A DNA stretch of 64,000 bases from Plazaster borealis (taxonomy: Eukaryota > Echinodermata > Asteroidea > Forcipulatida > Labidiasteridae): NCBI GenBank assembly GCA_021014325.1, contig CM037471.1, positions 20,356,818 to 20,420,817 of the forward strand, read 5' to 3'. The position numbers were made by a program, and so were the translations under genes. Shown here piece by piece: positions 41,958 through 55,629 of the stretch (positions within the stretch are counted from its first letter, which is position 1; every line of letters starts with the position of its first letter). The notes under the pieces were generated by a model, which did no database searches, had not been told where the DNA came from, and saw nothing but the letters and a program-made list of their open reading frames with translations.

Positions 41958-42153
41958 AAATGCAAAAAATAGTTAATGGCCTAACTTTCGACCCTAGCAG
42001 AGTCTTTCTCAAAGGCAAAATGACAACACAACACACATAAACGCTTGTATAGTACACTATTATACCTGTTTATGTGTGTTGTGTTTTCATTTAGCCTTTG
42101 AGAAAGACACTGGTAGGGGCGAAAAATCAGGCCATTAACTATTTTTTGCATTT
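41958..42153. mobile_element. Long fold-back element
   Basis: The left arm AAATGCAAAAAATAGTTAAT and right arm ATTAACTATTTTTTGCATTT are exact complements. The arms continue through GTCTTTCTCAAAGGC and AACACAACACACATAAAC, about 85 bp each, with a loop of about 22 bases. Confidence 0.9.
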
Positions 42154-44556
42154 ATTTTACTGGACAAATAAATGGAGAGACTTGGTTGTAAATTCAATGC
42201 ATCCGGTCAGCGTGATCAGAGACGAACAATGTTCAAACTCCTCAGAATGCTCTGAGATTAATTCTGTACTAAGTAACATGGGTGTTCTGAAGCTACTGCT
42301 TTAATCTCAGCGTGATCGGAGACGATCCGTTGTCTGTAACTCACCAAAGAATCCCACACAGTGAATACAGTTATCTAGTTAGAAGTCAATCACACTACAT
42401 GTATATGTTCCCCATCTTACATGTATGTATTTATTATCACCATTACTAAGGCACATATTGTACATGTATTAAACAAGCAGTGCATAAGATTCTACATTAT
42501 AAAAGACCCTATTGAATGTCAGATGTGTGGATTACAGAAATGGATACCTCATCACCGGCCCTACATACGAGGCATTGTGAATCCAGGTATCCATCTCAAC
42601 AGGCCAAGGTTAGCGTAAGCAGCTCACCACACCATGGACGGGAGCCATCTGCTCCTCATATCGTACGCGTCTTGCTCCTAATAGAATATCATGTCACATG
42701 CACCACTGTATTTGTACAGAATAGCTGCACTACACAATGTACATGGGCCTGTAATATAGACACATGTAAATTGGGGGTGTCTACCCGTTGAAACCGAGGA
42801 CTTTAACAAAAGGTATGCGGATGTTTTGACAGAGAGAGGTTGTCCTCGCTTCATTTTCGTGTACACAACCAATGGGGAGACCAACAACAACAAAATGTTC
42901 AAACAATGGGATAGCAAAGGGAAGTCTTTGAGTTACGGGATTGACAAACGTAAACATAACCACTACCTGTCCATTTTAACTACATGTAAATGAACCTAAT
43001 CCTTATGAGTGAGTAGATGTATGATTAAAGATTGTTCATGTACATGTATGGCCTACATGTACATATGTCAGGCCTAGAACTACACAGAGGGCATTGCCTG
43101 TTGCACTGCTCTGGGCCTTGGTGCTCCTTTAAAAGTTTCCCATAAACGTTAATATTTTCCAATGAAAGAGTTCTTTGCAAGATGAAAAATGGGCTTGTGT
43201 TCTCAAAGATGAAAAAAATCCAGGCCTGCTCCAGGCCTGGAATTTCATCTTTAAAGAGGGCATGCAAGGCCACTTTCATTTTGCTAAGGGCACTTCCATT
43301 GGAAAATCTTAAAGTCTATGGGAAACTGCTGCATGGCCAAGACCAGGGGCAACAGAGGCCATCGCCTCCGTGGCCTCTGTGTAATTCCAGGCCTGCTGCT
43401 TTTCTCTATGCACCGTGGTCCTTTCTCTATGGGCACATCTAAAACATGTACAAATGGATGACGACAAGCAACTGATGCCCCTACTGTTCAATACAAATTC
43501 AGCTGAAATTGAAACCTCTGTCTCAATGAAGTACACCTAGATCCCCCCTGCCCACAGGCAAGTTTATGCAATTTAATAATCACTTTCCCAATTAACACAA
43601 AGAGCCGACTGTTAATTTAAACCAACAAGTGCTCACACTGTACGTCAAGAATGTAATTGAATGTCCAATTCAGACATTATGAATGGTAAACAGTTCAGCA
43701 AATGTAAGCTATATAGGATGTACAAATACATGAACTGTGTACATGTAGGCCTATAGGCCTATACATTGACACAGCATGCACAACATGTTTGCATCTCGTC
43801 ATTGGGTATTCCTCTTCCATGCAGGCCTGATACTTCACCACGGAGACAATGGAGGCAATTGCCTCCGTTGCCCCTGGCCATTGCAGCCACGTTCGTTTGT
43901 GGTCTACAAAGCAGCAATGTTGGGTTTTTTGTCTTAGAGTATGACATGACAAGCTGGTCATTCCTGTCAGCCATTTAAAGATCCCAAACTGAGTTGTGAG
44001 TGTGATTATTTTTACTCGACTCTCTGAGGTAAACTGTAGAGGGCGCACAAAGCACAAAAATGGCTTGAGTGGGGATGGTGAACAATGATTAGTTATCTCT
44101 CACTGATTCATTGCTCATAATGACATTTCTTTGTATACTATAAATCCATAATCAAGACCTCATGTCGGCAGTTCAACAACCTCACTAATATTGTCCAGGA
44201 CCCGCCGGTCCTGAACTTTGATTCATTACATGACATCAGGCCTGTTTGACACGCCAGTGATTCATCGCGTTTATCGCTTACTGTTCAAATTTGATCGCAG
44301 CTTACAACGCAAAGGGCTAGATTTTCATTCATTTCCCCGACTATGCAAATCCCTTCCCTGGTAACCATTCATGACCTCTCCTGGTAACAATCTAATTCTT
44401 CCCTAGTAAAACATTAGCAACCTTCCGTAGTGACAGTTTACAATGTACACTATCCCCTGGTAACCATAGATACCAGGGAATATAATTGCACTTGAATTGA
44501 GCTGTCTTCGGAAACATGCAGCTGATGCAACCATCGTGGGGGGTTTTCCACACTGA
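42154..44556. other. Non-coding stretch with AGGCCTG-type repeats
   Basis: 43130-43400 and 43815-43900 carry GAGGCAATTGCCTCCGTTGC-like hairpins with AGGCCTG ends; a relative lies at 60005-60145. The rest is unique. No gene seen. Confidence 0.5.
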
Positions 44557-44695
44557 GGCCGTGTCCGCATTGGCGGGTACAGCTATGGCTGCGGCTGGAT
44601 CGTTGTGTCATCATGTGGTGAAGTAGAGGATCTCCTTAGCAACACCCTTAGCAATAGTCGTAGCCGTAGCTGTCGCCGCCAATTCGGATACGGCC
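44557..44695. mobile_element. Hairpin MITE, family G, best preserved
   Basis: GGCCGTGTCCGCATTGGCGG and CCGCCAATTCGGATACGGCC are the inverted ends. Inner GGATCGTTGTGTCATCATG and CCTTAGCAACACC. Confidence 0.9.
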
Positions 44696-47169
44696 TATGG
44701 CTGGATAGCAAAACGTAGTCTGCCCCCTTTTCTGTGCATGAAAATGTAAACCGAGTATCCACAGTGGTGTCACATGAAAACTGCCATACCATTCTTAGTG
44801 TTTAGGCCTACATCACATTGCAGTACAATGTGTCTTCAACCATAGGACAAGGACCATCCTCTGAACATTGCATCCCTCGACTCCAGAGACACAAGTTTCC
44901 TGTTAACTAAATTCAGGCTGTACCTGAATCAGTGACTTTGGCTGCTGGCTGAAGTGGCTAGACTGAAGTACGGTCCTAGCCACAGCCAACTTTCTGACAG
45001 TACAAAATACCTCTAGATACAAAACGTGCTCAATACATGCCGCTAAACCTTCTAGCTACAGTAATTCAATGCCCATTTATTCCCACACGGCGACTGCCAA
45101 CTTCCTCAATTCCCCCCTGCTCCAAAAAATAAAACTCCAGGGTCTCTATTTCTTTCTCTCTCGCCCCACATATTTTTTTTTTCGTTTCTAAAAACACATG
45201 CAGTTGACATTTCAGTGTTTACACTCGTAGGGTAAGAGTAAGGGGTTCAGTACAGCTGTCTTGGAGGGGCTTAAACGTGGCTGGCTGGGCAGGCACTTTA
45301 GCAGGCCTCATTATTGTTCTACAAATTCCCTGAGTACAAAGTCTGCGATAGCAACTTGAGGAGATGTAATTGTTATAAAATACACACGTATGAAAAATTG
45401 ACCAGGTGGTGCTTTTCAGGTTAGTTGGAGGAGCATGATTTATAAAAAAGGAAGCAAATGAAACGATATTATTAATTAGATTCTAGCTTCTCTTGATCGA
45501 AATGTTTTTAAGTTTGCTTGACACAGTAAGAATTAATTAGTCAGACCACACGCAAATATTGTGCTCTTCTTTGTACAGTTCATGTAAATGTTGTGCATTC
45601 TTTTATAGATTTCACATAAATTACCCCCACGCATTTAGGTCTAGTACCTTTAAGATTCCTTTTCTCCAGAAGAGATCTCAGTTCTCAAATTAACCATTAC
45701 TTGAACCCAACTCTGGAACATCCATCTTCCCAGGGACCTGAAAACTTGTCTTCATTCAAAGGGCACTTCCATGAGATATTCTTCAAACTATCCCATGGGA
45801 ACATCTTTAAAGGGCACAACAGCGGCAGTGGCCTAAATAAGATCCCACACCAGCAAACTTTCCCTTTAAAAGCTGACTGCAGTAGTGTCATAAGTAGACT
45901 CTCTGTGACAGTCCTTATCAATCACAATCTGACAGCGCATATAAATAATGGATGTTCCTGCAATGCTAACTATCTAGTGAGTCACTACAGGCGTACATGA
46001 CAGTGTACATGTACCTCATCTGGGAATGCTATTCATATTTGTTTTCTCCTTCTTAACTCTCAGATTCTTCATGATTATCATCCGCAAAATGAGAAACTGA
46101 TGATCGCTTTCTTCATCTCACATCCCACGACGCATGCATCCTATGTGATCAAATAATATCTCAGAATTTATAACATCGGGTAATAATAGTGCATAAGTAG
46201 AACAGCTTTTATGGAAGACTCTGTATATTTGATAAACTTGATATTTTATTGATCATGAAAATTGGTACCATGCAGCTTACGTGTACATGCATGGGATTGT
46301 CAACATTAACTGTTAATGTAGGTTGATCTTATATTTTGTTGATTCAGATGACACATCACACAGCGTTTGGATAAAGGCCACCTACATGTAAAGTTTTCAA
46401 GGATTTTTTTTTTTTTTTTTGGTGTATCCAATATGTAATTGAACTTGATCAGTGACACATCAAACAGCACATGAAGAAATACAATACCCTGTTGTACAGT
46501 ACCCCCAACCACAGAATTTCACTCAGTAACTCCTCTTTGGAAAAAAACCCAATATCTTATTGATAATGATGACACATCACACAGCATGATGGAGAAAGAC
46601 CTTAGAAGGTTTCCTGTACTTGTAGTTCCTTGTCTAGAACGAATTACTTTCTATTCCTTAAAAACTCCACAAATTCACAGTATAGGATCCTTTTAATCTA
46701 CAAATGACACGGCCACGCTAAGCACCAGAAAACGTGCTCTGATAAAAGGGTACAGGACCTACACTGAGCATTAGTTTTTTGTTTCTTTTCCCCCAAGCCT
46801 CAGGACATAAAAAAAAACGAGAGAATAAGAAACTGTAACTGAAGATGGTTTTGGATGATTAAGGATCCCAGGATTACAAGGGGTGCACCACAGAGGAAGG
46901 AAAGGACCTTTGATGGGCGAACCGGGCGTGGGTTGTGGGTATTTAGTGGGTGCTCTACTAAACTCTAAATATAGATTCTGCATTCTGACCATGTACCCAA
47001 GCACGTTCTTTCTACACACAGGTAACTGTTATTAAAGTACATGACAATTGATAGAACTGCATCCTCAGTGATGAGAGTGAACTAAAAATAAAAAGTTCCA
47101 AGTTTGCTTTTCAACTTTCAAGCAAGCTGTTTGAGTTTTAAGATATTAAATGTAAAATTTGATTAATCT
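44696..47169. other. Non-coding stretch
   Basis: Unique sequence with many TACATGTA motifs and a T17 run at 46405-46421. No similarity recognised on either strand. Confidence 0.5.
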
Positions 47170-47671
47170 TTGGTACAGTGACTTGCTTGGGCTCAATTTC
47201 ACAAAGCACTAAGCTTAAAATCAATTTATATGAGTTGTCAGTATCACCATAGTGATTTGTATTGTGACATCACAGCTTTGCTTAGCAATTACATGTAAGA
47301 TTGATTTTCACTTACATGTAAGATCAATCTTAACTCTTTGTGAAATCGAACCCTGGTCACTAATATACAATGTAAAAATGTAAACGCTCAATTTGAATTC
47401 CTCAGACAAATAAATACTGTTGCTACATGTACATCATATGGTTTGGGGCAAGCTTTTCTATAGCAAACCTACAGATCAGCAAAGACTGGCATCCTTGTAC
47501 CACACACTTCACTGAAAATTGTGTCAGGTGTTTGCCGTCCCTTAATTATAACTTAGCAAAAGCTTGCCCCAAACCATGTGACATAGCAACACTGGATTTA
47601 GTCTGAGGATTTCGGATTCAGCATTCACTTGCAATTGAGAAAGGCATTGTACCAGAAGACGTCATTCAAAT
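47170..47671. mobile_element. Family H MITE interrupted by a family F' hairpin
   Basis: TTGGTACAGTGACTTGCTTG at the left and GGCATTGTACCAGAAGACGT at the right match the ends of 26251-26520. The insert at 47189-47357 has CTCAATTTCACAAAGCACT and CTCTTTGTGAAATCGA ends. Confidence 0.8.
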
Positions 47672-48325
47672 AACTCACAAGTGGCCTATTGTTGTTAATG
47701 ACAGCCTTCCAAGTGCTGAAAATAAAGGTTAATCCTTTACAAATCCCTCACGGTTAATTTGATCCAATCTAGGACTGAAGTCATGGACTGATAATTTCTC
47801 AAGTTGTCTTCTGATATATTCTAAAAGAGTTTTTTGAGAAATGTTGACTTTTTATTTCTTAAAGTTTACTTTTCAGTTACAAGTTAAATTTCCAAGTTAA
47901 GAGCTAATTTACAAATTGGATTTTCAAGTTTAAGTAGGATTGCAAGCCGTTTGCTTTTTCAAGTTGTTCTCTTTAAATATTTATGCATGAAAGAATATCA
48001 CACACCTTCCCATTATATCACATTTCACCCAGCACCATCAACAGTAAAATTGTTACAATCTTTCTCATGAAACAATGATCTGACCAAAGTGGGAAACTAT
48101 CATTACTGGCATTGTTTCTTATCTTGTGAAATATTCTTGGAATGCATTGTTTAGAAAGTGATATTCTCAACGCTATCGGGTGACTTTTTGCTACATTTAT
48201 GTGCTAGAGTTGCAGAATGACAAATCTTTACTAGTAGATTGTTTTGGAATACATTTTCTGACTCTCTCAACAAAAGACTACTGTGTAAGACAGCAGTGAA
48301 GAGACTGTCGTTATCTTGTCATGCT

Positions 48326-48362
48326 CATTTCATTTCATTTCATTTCATTTCATTTCATTTAT
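48326..48362. repeat. (CATTT)n microsatellite
   Basis: About seven uninterrupted CATTT units. It forms the tail of the minus-strand SINE that follows. Confidence 0.95.
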
Positions 48363-48612
48363 TCTGGTTGTGAAGCCAAGGACTCTCAGAAAGAGAACTT
48401 AATCACTATAGTAGCCAAGAACACAATGGAGAGAAGACAAAGAAGGAAGTTTCAGTTTTAGATGTGGGAGGAAAACCCCACAGAATGATGCCAGGCAAAA
48501 CCCACACAAGTAGGGACTGAAAACCCAATCCACATATTGCCCCGGCAGGGTTCGAACCGGGGTCCTAGAGGTGGAAGGCAAGGAAAGATACCACTACGCC
48601 AACCCAACCACC
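48363..48612 (-). mobile_element. tRNA-derived SINE, near full length
   Basis: The minus strand starts GGTGGTTGGGTTGGCGTAGT (A box), then CCCCGGTTCGAACCCTGCC (B box), then the body shared with 5505-5757, then the (AAATG)n tail. Confidence 0.9.
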
Positions 48613-51600
48613 AGAAGTTTAATTTGCATCAATTTTTGCTGGCGTGTTTAGAAGAAATTATCGCCGTTGATACCTCCAACAAATAAGCAAAGAACTGTTA
48701 TACGTGGGACAAATTACAAAATTTCATAATGATGAAGCCAAAAAGTAAAAGTTACTATGGCAACTCATTACTCTTGAAGTCTTTTTAAGTGTTCTGGCTT
48801 TATTTTTAGTGGCAAGCATGAATTCCCATTATGCAAAATACATGTTACATGTGTGCATACATGTACGTGGTTTCTTTTAGTTTTTAGTATATAAGGTCAA
48901 TTTCTGAATCCTTTGTACAAAATCAGTGATTCATATTGAAAACATACTGTTGGAAATATCAGGTATTTTTTAGTACTGCATATAATTCTGCAGAATCCGA
49001 CTTTATTGTCACGGCAAACATCATTAAGTTTAGTGATTGGGTTTTGGTTGAAGACGAGGTCCCTTGGCACCAACGATATGGATTATCGTTACGGCCATTA
49101 CTCACATATCGTTAATGGCCACCATAAAAATATAAATCACCAGTTTCTATATGAAGTTGCCTAGAACATGAAGTATATTACTGTGGTGATTCCATCAGCG
49201 TAAGAGTGTTCATGTAGGTACACTGTAGTTATCAACATTTTAAAATGATTATATGACCTACATTCTCGAGGTTTATTCAATTTGTATCACACCAAAATTA
49301 AACAAGAAATTGAGTGTAACCTTGTTTTGTGTTCAATTATTTTTTTGCAGTGCCCATTACAAGTCTGTCACATGATCATCTCCCGCTCCAATTTCTGTCT
49401 TTGAGCCGTGCTTTGAGTGACAAAGTTGCCAGAATTATGGGAAAATGTTATTTGTAAAATAAAAGTGGATAGCTATCTCAAAATTTCCCAAACACAGCAT
49501 ATCAATGTCATGTGATCTTCAAAGAATTTTGCAATATTTCTGCAGGTATACCTGTCATAACCAAACATGACCAGTTACAATGGACTTTGTTTATACCACA
49601 TTGGGTCACCGGGTCACAGTTGAAACATAAGAAGGAAAAGAAGGAATGCAAAGAATGTCCCAGAACTTCAGTTTCCATTTTTTTTCTTTTTTTCCCCCGG
49701 GTGAATATGCAATTCCGATGGAATCTGATAAGGTTTCCTGCAGGCCTACACCACATGATCACCCCGGCCATATATGGTGAAAACAATCTTGAAATAATAT
49801 ATTGAAATAATATATTATCAAAACAACAATGGGTGGGCATTCAATATGATCAGGCAAGTAGAGAGTGTTTATCTTGGCAGATCTCTGCACCTTGACTTGG
49901 TGCAGAGTCCATGTCCCATTAAAACAAGGTCCTCGTCAACAAATGAGAATTTGAGTGTAATTTTCACAGGTTTGTTATTTCATGTATTGGTTGATCACAC
50001 AAAACATGAACACTGCCTGCGACTATTTTGTCAGCTCTACCAATCCTGTACAATACCTTTAATTTCTCTAATTTCTATTTGTGTAGTTGTTATTCTCAAG
50101 GCACAATACGGGCCCCCTTCAACCAGGTGTAGGACATGGGTGTACTTGCAATTCATCCAAATGACAAGACACTTCACTTATTTGGATTTACTATTTTTAT
50201 GCATCCTTAATATCCTCCCGTTAGGTCCTCATATGTACCTTCACTTGAATCATCATCTTGAAGCAAAAAAAACACACAAACCAATCCAACCAGTGGTAAG
50301 AAATTTTCAGGGGAGATTAGCAAGACTCCATTACTCATTGGACAGTTACAGGCAAATGTCAATGCCATGCAGTGGTTAAAAACGATGACTGGTTCTCAAG
50401 CACCTTATTATGCAGTCATTACAAAGTGAGTCAATGAGTAAATTATGCAAATTTGTAATAAATAAAAAAATTAATCAAATTACAAAGATGCTCCTTTTAA
50501 AGAAAAGGGAAGCGAGAATTTTAACTCACCAGATCGGAATGCCTGTAATTATATGCCAAGTGGCGTTGGCATAGAAACACAATAATGAACTTGTGAAAAT
50601 TAAGCAAAAACAACAGAAATATGGCCCATGTACGATTCAAGGTCATTTGGTAATAAAATATTAAAGGAATTAAAACAGTGGGTTGAATAAAAATTAATAT
50701 TACCAACCTATGTAATATGTATCCCGTTTCCACATAATTTTTTTACACATTTTTAAAGATATCAAGTAATAAACCACAAGGGAAACTGACTGAACCTGAG
50801 TAAATACATACATTGTAAATACATTTGTCTTTGTTCAACCAAATTTTTTGTTAAGATAGCACACAGATATTGTCTCTTTAATTCAAAAATCAAGTGAAAA
50901 ACATCACTTTAACAAGTGCTTAATTTTTTTTTTTTAAACCCCATTAATTTCTACAAAAATTACCGAAGTCCTTCCAAACAATTGATTTGGTGAACAAAAT
51001 AGAAAAATAATGTCAGGGAAAAATCAATTCAATCAATGTCTAACAGTATACAGGTAAGTGTGCACTAAACATCAATATGGCTAATGTACACTATGCCATA
51101 TGAATATACATGTAAGTCCACTACATAGTACTCACATTTCCCCGCTTTTTCAAATCGACAACTAATTTATAATTTATATTTCAACATACAAAATAAGGGG
51201 ATCCAGTGCTAACTGATAAATTAAGAAGAGACAAGCATCAACTCAATACGTAAGGAACTGCGAATGCAAACAGTCAGTGTCCCTTCTGTGACCTCAATCC
51301 AGAAGCAATTCCCACACACTGTTAGTATACACGCCTTGTTTTGATCAAGCGCACCATCTCTGACCACCCATCAAAAATTAATATTTGGGATTATTTTGTT
51401 TTCCCCCTGATTGGTTGCATTGCTGCTAGAACCCCTTTATTCAGCCATTGTGCAATACACATCACCCGTTGAATGACGTCCACCTATCAGGATGACCTGT
51501 GGACGACCTCAACACTTGACTCACTCTCCAGATTTGCATAATCTTGAAGAGGGAATGGCTAGGAATCGAGGAGGATTTCGTTTTTGTATAATAATTATGA

Positions 51601-52002
51601 TGAATAAAATATGTCATCACAAAGGTGAGAATATTGAAACTGCCTATCTTTCATGTGTATAGGTACAACCCATCTTTTTAATGGTTTAATAAATTTAAGA
51701 GACCAATTCTAGATGAACAATCATCAGAAATTGTAAATATTTCTTAAATTAAATATCTCATTAATATTTCTTCAGAATTTCTTTTCAAAGAATTTGTTTT
51801 AATTTTGTATTACTCATTTACGAATTCTAAAAAAAAATTTATGACTCAAGAGTGAATATATTGTGTTCAGGTTTCACTCTTTTGGGGTGGGGCAATTTTT
51901 CAGGGTGTTTATGATTCCAATGGGTACAATTTTAATTTGGGTACAATTTTCATCTGGGTACAATTTTCATTTGGGTACAATTCTACTTTTGGCACTAATG
52001 AC
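48613..52002. other. Non-coding stretch
   Basis: Mostly unique AT-rich sequence. 49959-50058 is a partial family C MITE ending CCAATCCTGTACAATACCT then TTAA. 51908-51985 has four GGGTACAATTTTCAT-type units. Confidence 0.5.
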
Positions 52003-52193
52003 CAGGGCCCAATTTCATAAAGCATGTATTGTAAGCACAACAACTTGCTAAGCACAGAAAACTCCTGCTTAGGAAAAATAGGTTACCAGCCAATCAGTTA
52101 CCATTGCTGTTACTGGTACCCCACTTATTGCTTAGCAACGAAATTTGCTTAGCAGAATTTTCTGCTAAACAGCTTTATGAAATTTGGCCCTGG
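52003..52193. mobile_element. Hairpin MITE, family F
   Basis: Ends CCAGGGCCCAATTTCATAAA and TTTATGAAATTTGGCCCTGG are inverted. Inner sequence as in 27869-28065. Confidence 0.9.
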
Positions 52194-54929
52194 CCAATTA
52201 TTAGGGGCAATAGCCTCTGTAGGCTACAGCTAATAAGCTCTGAGTAATCCAAGGCACGAATGTTAGGAGGACAAGACAAAATTGTCTTAGTAAGTTACAA
52301 GATAAAATGACACGTACAAATGTTGACAACTCACCCCCGATAGTGAGCATACAAATGTAAATTGAGCCACAAAATCCCCCCCCCCCCCTTCACCCCCCGG
52401 GCTGGCGCCACAAAATCTGATGAATTCGTTTTAGTAAAAAGAAACGAGGTTTGAGTATTCAGGCATTTAAAAGATAGCTGACAATTTCCTTTCAAAAAAT
52501 TATCTTTTGAAGAGAGGAAATCAGGGTAGGAGTTTAAATTAATGTAATTTTGTTGTTTGCAAACCCGAAGGTAGAGAAATCTGCAATGACCTGGTGGGCA
52601 TTCACCAACTTGATTTAAGAAGAGAAAATGTTTTAAGTACTGTACGAATATGTACAATGTAGAAACGTGCATATGTACTTAATGTAAGTGGTGTGTATTA
52701 ATACAAAGATTAAAAATTGCAAGCCTTCATGCAGAAACTGTAGAATATCAGAGCAAATGGCTAAAAAATAACAAAACAAAAACTGAATGTTTCTCCATAA
52801 AAGGCAGCTGTTCAAAAACAAGAACAAAACATTTCTTGTACATGTAAATGAGCTTGTGAAAGACAACACATAATAAAATGCACCAGTTGTGTTTTTCATT
52901 TATTATTCCTAACCAAGACTCATACATCTACAACAATAAAAGCTTATTGTCTCCAAAGATAAAGGAATACAGCTTATTTTCAGAGCATAAACACCATCTG
53001 ACAAGTAAAAAATTGTTATAATGACAAGGGGTTTACTGTCAAGATGCGAAAATAACCACAGCTGTCTATCAGTGACTACAATAACCTGACAGGTGCCTCA
53101 TTCTAACCACAATAATAGTCAAGCTTGTTTATACAGCCCCAATAAACTACTGAGCTGTCATATTTAGGCCACCTCTTCAAAGAGCTAAAAAGGAATTGCT
53201 CTATTCCGGGGCATTGTGCTTTGTGAACAGTTAGTTCTGGGTGTTTTTACACTGGATTTTTGTTTGATATTTTAATTTAAACATCTTTATTATTCAAATG
53301 GCATCCACTGGTTGACCCTGTGTGTGAATTTTCAACTTCTTACCCTAAGTACTATGGCAGATGCTGCAGTGCAATTTTCACTCAAATACAAATACATGTT
53401 GAATTTAAAGAGCTACTTTTCTGTGGTTGTACATCTATAAATTGTAGAGACAAGGCAAGATTCTTGCAAACGGAATAGAGCTAAAGATTAAAATTTTTCC
53501 CCGGTCTTTGCCTTGGTTAATTTGAAATAGTTCTGAAGGAATTTACAATTTCTTAACCGATGTGTTCTTTGCCAAGGATCTGCATCTTTATAAATGCACG
53601 GTGAAATTTTGTCCTTTCATTTATGGATTAAAGAACCAGCAGGTACAACATGGTACAACAAAGCCAAAAATTTGCTTCTACATTGGTAAAATCATAGTGT
53701 GCTACTCGAGAACAATCTTGAAAAATGAACTTGAAACTAAAAGGATAAAACCCTCAAATAACAAAACTTGAAACTTGAAACCCAAGTAAAGAAAACCTGA
53801 AGACAAGAAACCAGCAAATTTGTTAGAGAAACAAACTGTCTGAATGTTCAGCCTTGAGTTTTCCTATCGTGTTCCTGTCCTCCATGTTTTATCAACCAAC
53901 CACAGTGAATGCCCATAGGTTGATCATTTTTTTGCTGTACACTGTCCTTGTTTCTTTCTCTATGCTTTCTCCCTCCATGATGCCAATCGCTCAACAGTAT
54001 GAACTGTTTCTTTTTCTTGGTAAAAGGATTATGCCAGGGGTCAGTGACCTCTTTCCCAATAAGCTCTGCATCAATAAACCACCTCTTTCCCAGTAAGCTT
54101 TAAATGCCTTACATCAATAAACCTCTGTATTGTATTCAAGCTACCACTAATACTAATATGCCATTAGTAGGATGGAAGTGGCACCAATGGTGCCAACTGC
54201 AATTAGTACCAATCAAACAGTGCTGTATGTCAAACCATTCAAACATAGAGCAAGGACAAACAGAAACTCGTTACATATCATGACCCATGGAGGTAAATGC
54301 AAGACCTAACAGTACTGAATCTTTGAATATACGCTTTCCCTTGTTTTGCAAGAGTACAACCAGATGGGCATCACATTCCCCTTGTCTTCAAATACAATTA
54401 ACTTCTGTGTGCATCCCCCCCAGTTTGTTACACAATGTTGATGATCCATCACCCTTTTCATTGTACATGTATCTTGGTTTTGGGGGGTTTTTTTCTTCTT
54501 TTTTTTTTGGGGGGGGGAGGGGGTGGTGTTTATCAGTAACGTATGCAGAGGAGGGGGCAGCACCCCCCCTCAGAACCCTTTTCTCCCACCTCTTTCCCCC
54601 CATATGAGATTGAAGAAAAGCACAATTAATGAATGGTTCGATACATTAAATAGTCCCCCTAAATTATGTCTTTGCCCCCACTTCCATCCCCATGAAAACT
54701 TCTGGTTAAGCCACTGGTGTTTATTGACCAAGTGCTCTGCAAATGATCCCTTTTCAGTATGGCCTTTCATTGTTTATTTTACAGATGCTGTTCTCGCCCA
54801 AACTAAACTTCCTAAATCCTGCCACCATCTTTGTCATGTACCCTGTGTGCATCTAAACAGGATTACTGGGTCCATTAAATACCAACAAGGGAGCAAACTA
54901 CTCTCCTTTCCAGCTTCTGTTGGATAACA
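52194..54929. other. Non-coding stretch
   Basis: Unique sequence with C or G homopolymers near 52377-52388 and 54509-54518. No gene or recognised element. Confidence 0.5.
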
Positions 54930-55447
54930 GTAGGCCGTATCCGAGTTGGTGGCTACAGCAACAGTTGGATTACAGTAGGCTGTATCCGAGTTGGTGGCTA
55001 CAGCTTCAGTTGGATTACAGTAGGCTGTATCCGAGTTGGTGGCTACAGCTTCAGTTGGATAACAGTGGGCTGTATCCGAGTTGGTGGCTACAGCTTCAGT
55101 TGGATAACAGTGGGCTGTATCCGAGTTGGTGGCTACAGCTTCAGTTGGATAACAGTGGGCTGTATCCGAGTTGGTGGCTACAGCAACAGTTGGATAACAG
55201 TGGGCTGTATCCGAGTTGGTGGCTACAGCTTCAGTTGGATAACAGTGGGCTGTATCCGAGTTGGTGGCTACAGCTTCAGTTGGATAACAGTGGGCTGAGC
55301 CGAGTTGGTGGCTACAGCAACAGCTACAGTTGGATCGCCGCGTCATCATGCATTGAAGTAGAGAATGTCCTTACATCATAGAGCAAGGATGCTTACATGT
55401 AGCAACAGTTGTAGCCGTAGCTGTAGCCGCCAATTCGGATTTTGTCC
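54930..55447. repeat. 45-bp minisatellite inside a family G hairpin MITE
   Basis: Nine head-to-tail units start at 54931, 54976, 55021, 55066, 55111, 55156, 55201, 55246 and 55291, each with GTATCCGAGTTGGTGGCTAC and CAGTTGGAT. The last unit runs into ATCGCCGCGTCATCATGCAT and GTAGCCGCCAATTCGGAT, the remainder of a MITE. Confidence 0.95.
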
Positions 55448-55501
55448 AACAGTCATTTGAGTGGGAGAAGTAGAACATGGCTACCATGGGACATATGGTG
55501 A

Positions 55502-55629
55502 GGCCACGTTCAAATTATTGGCTTCAGCAATGGCTATGGCCAGATTGCTGAAAAGGCCTATTCTTTAACATTGCCACTGCAACCAATGGGCCACAGCCTT
55601 AGCCAAAGTCACTTGATATGGACATGGCC
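55502..55629. mobile_element. Hairpin MITE, family G, decayed copy
   Basis: AGGCCACGTTCAAATTATTG and TGATATGGACATGGCCT are the imperfect inverted ends, with TGGCTATGGCC inside. Confidence 0.6.

Noticed and set aside
49846..50379. 177-codon open frame on the plus strand
   Set aside because: It runs through a partial family C MITE at 49959-50058 and has no recognisable domain.
54930..55320. CRISPR array
   Set aside because: Direct repeats have no unique spacers, and the genome is animal.
54834..55381. Open frames of 171 codons (minus) and 153 codons (plus) with 15-residue repeats
   Set aside because: They arise from the 45-bp minisatellite, whose length is a multiple of three. No splice context or family similarity.
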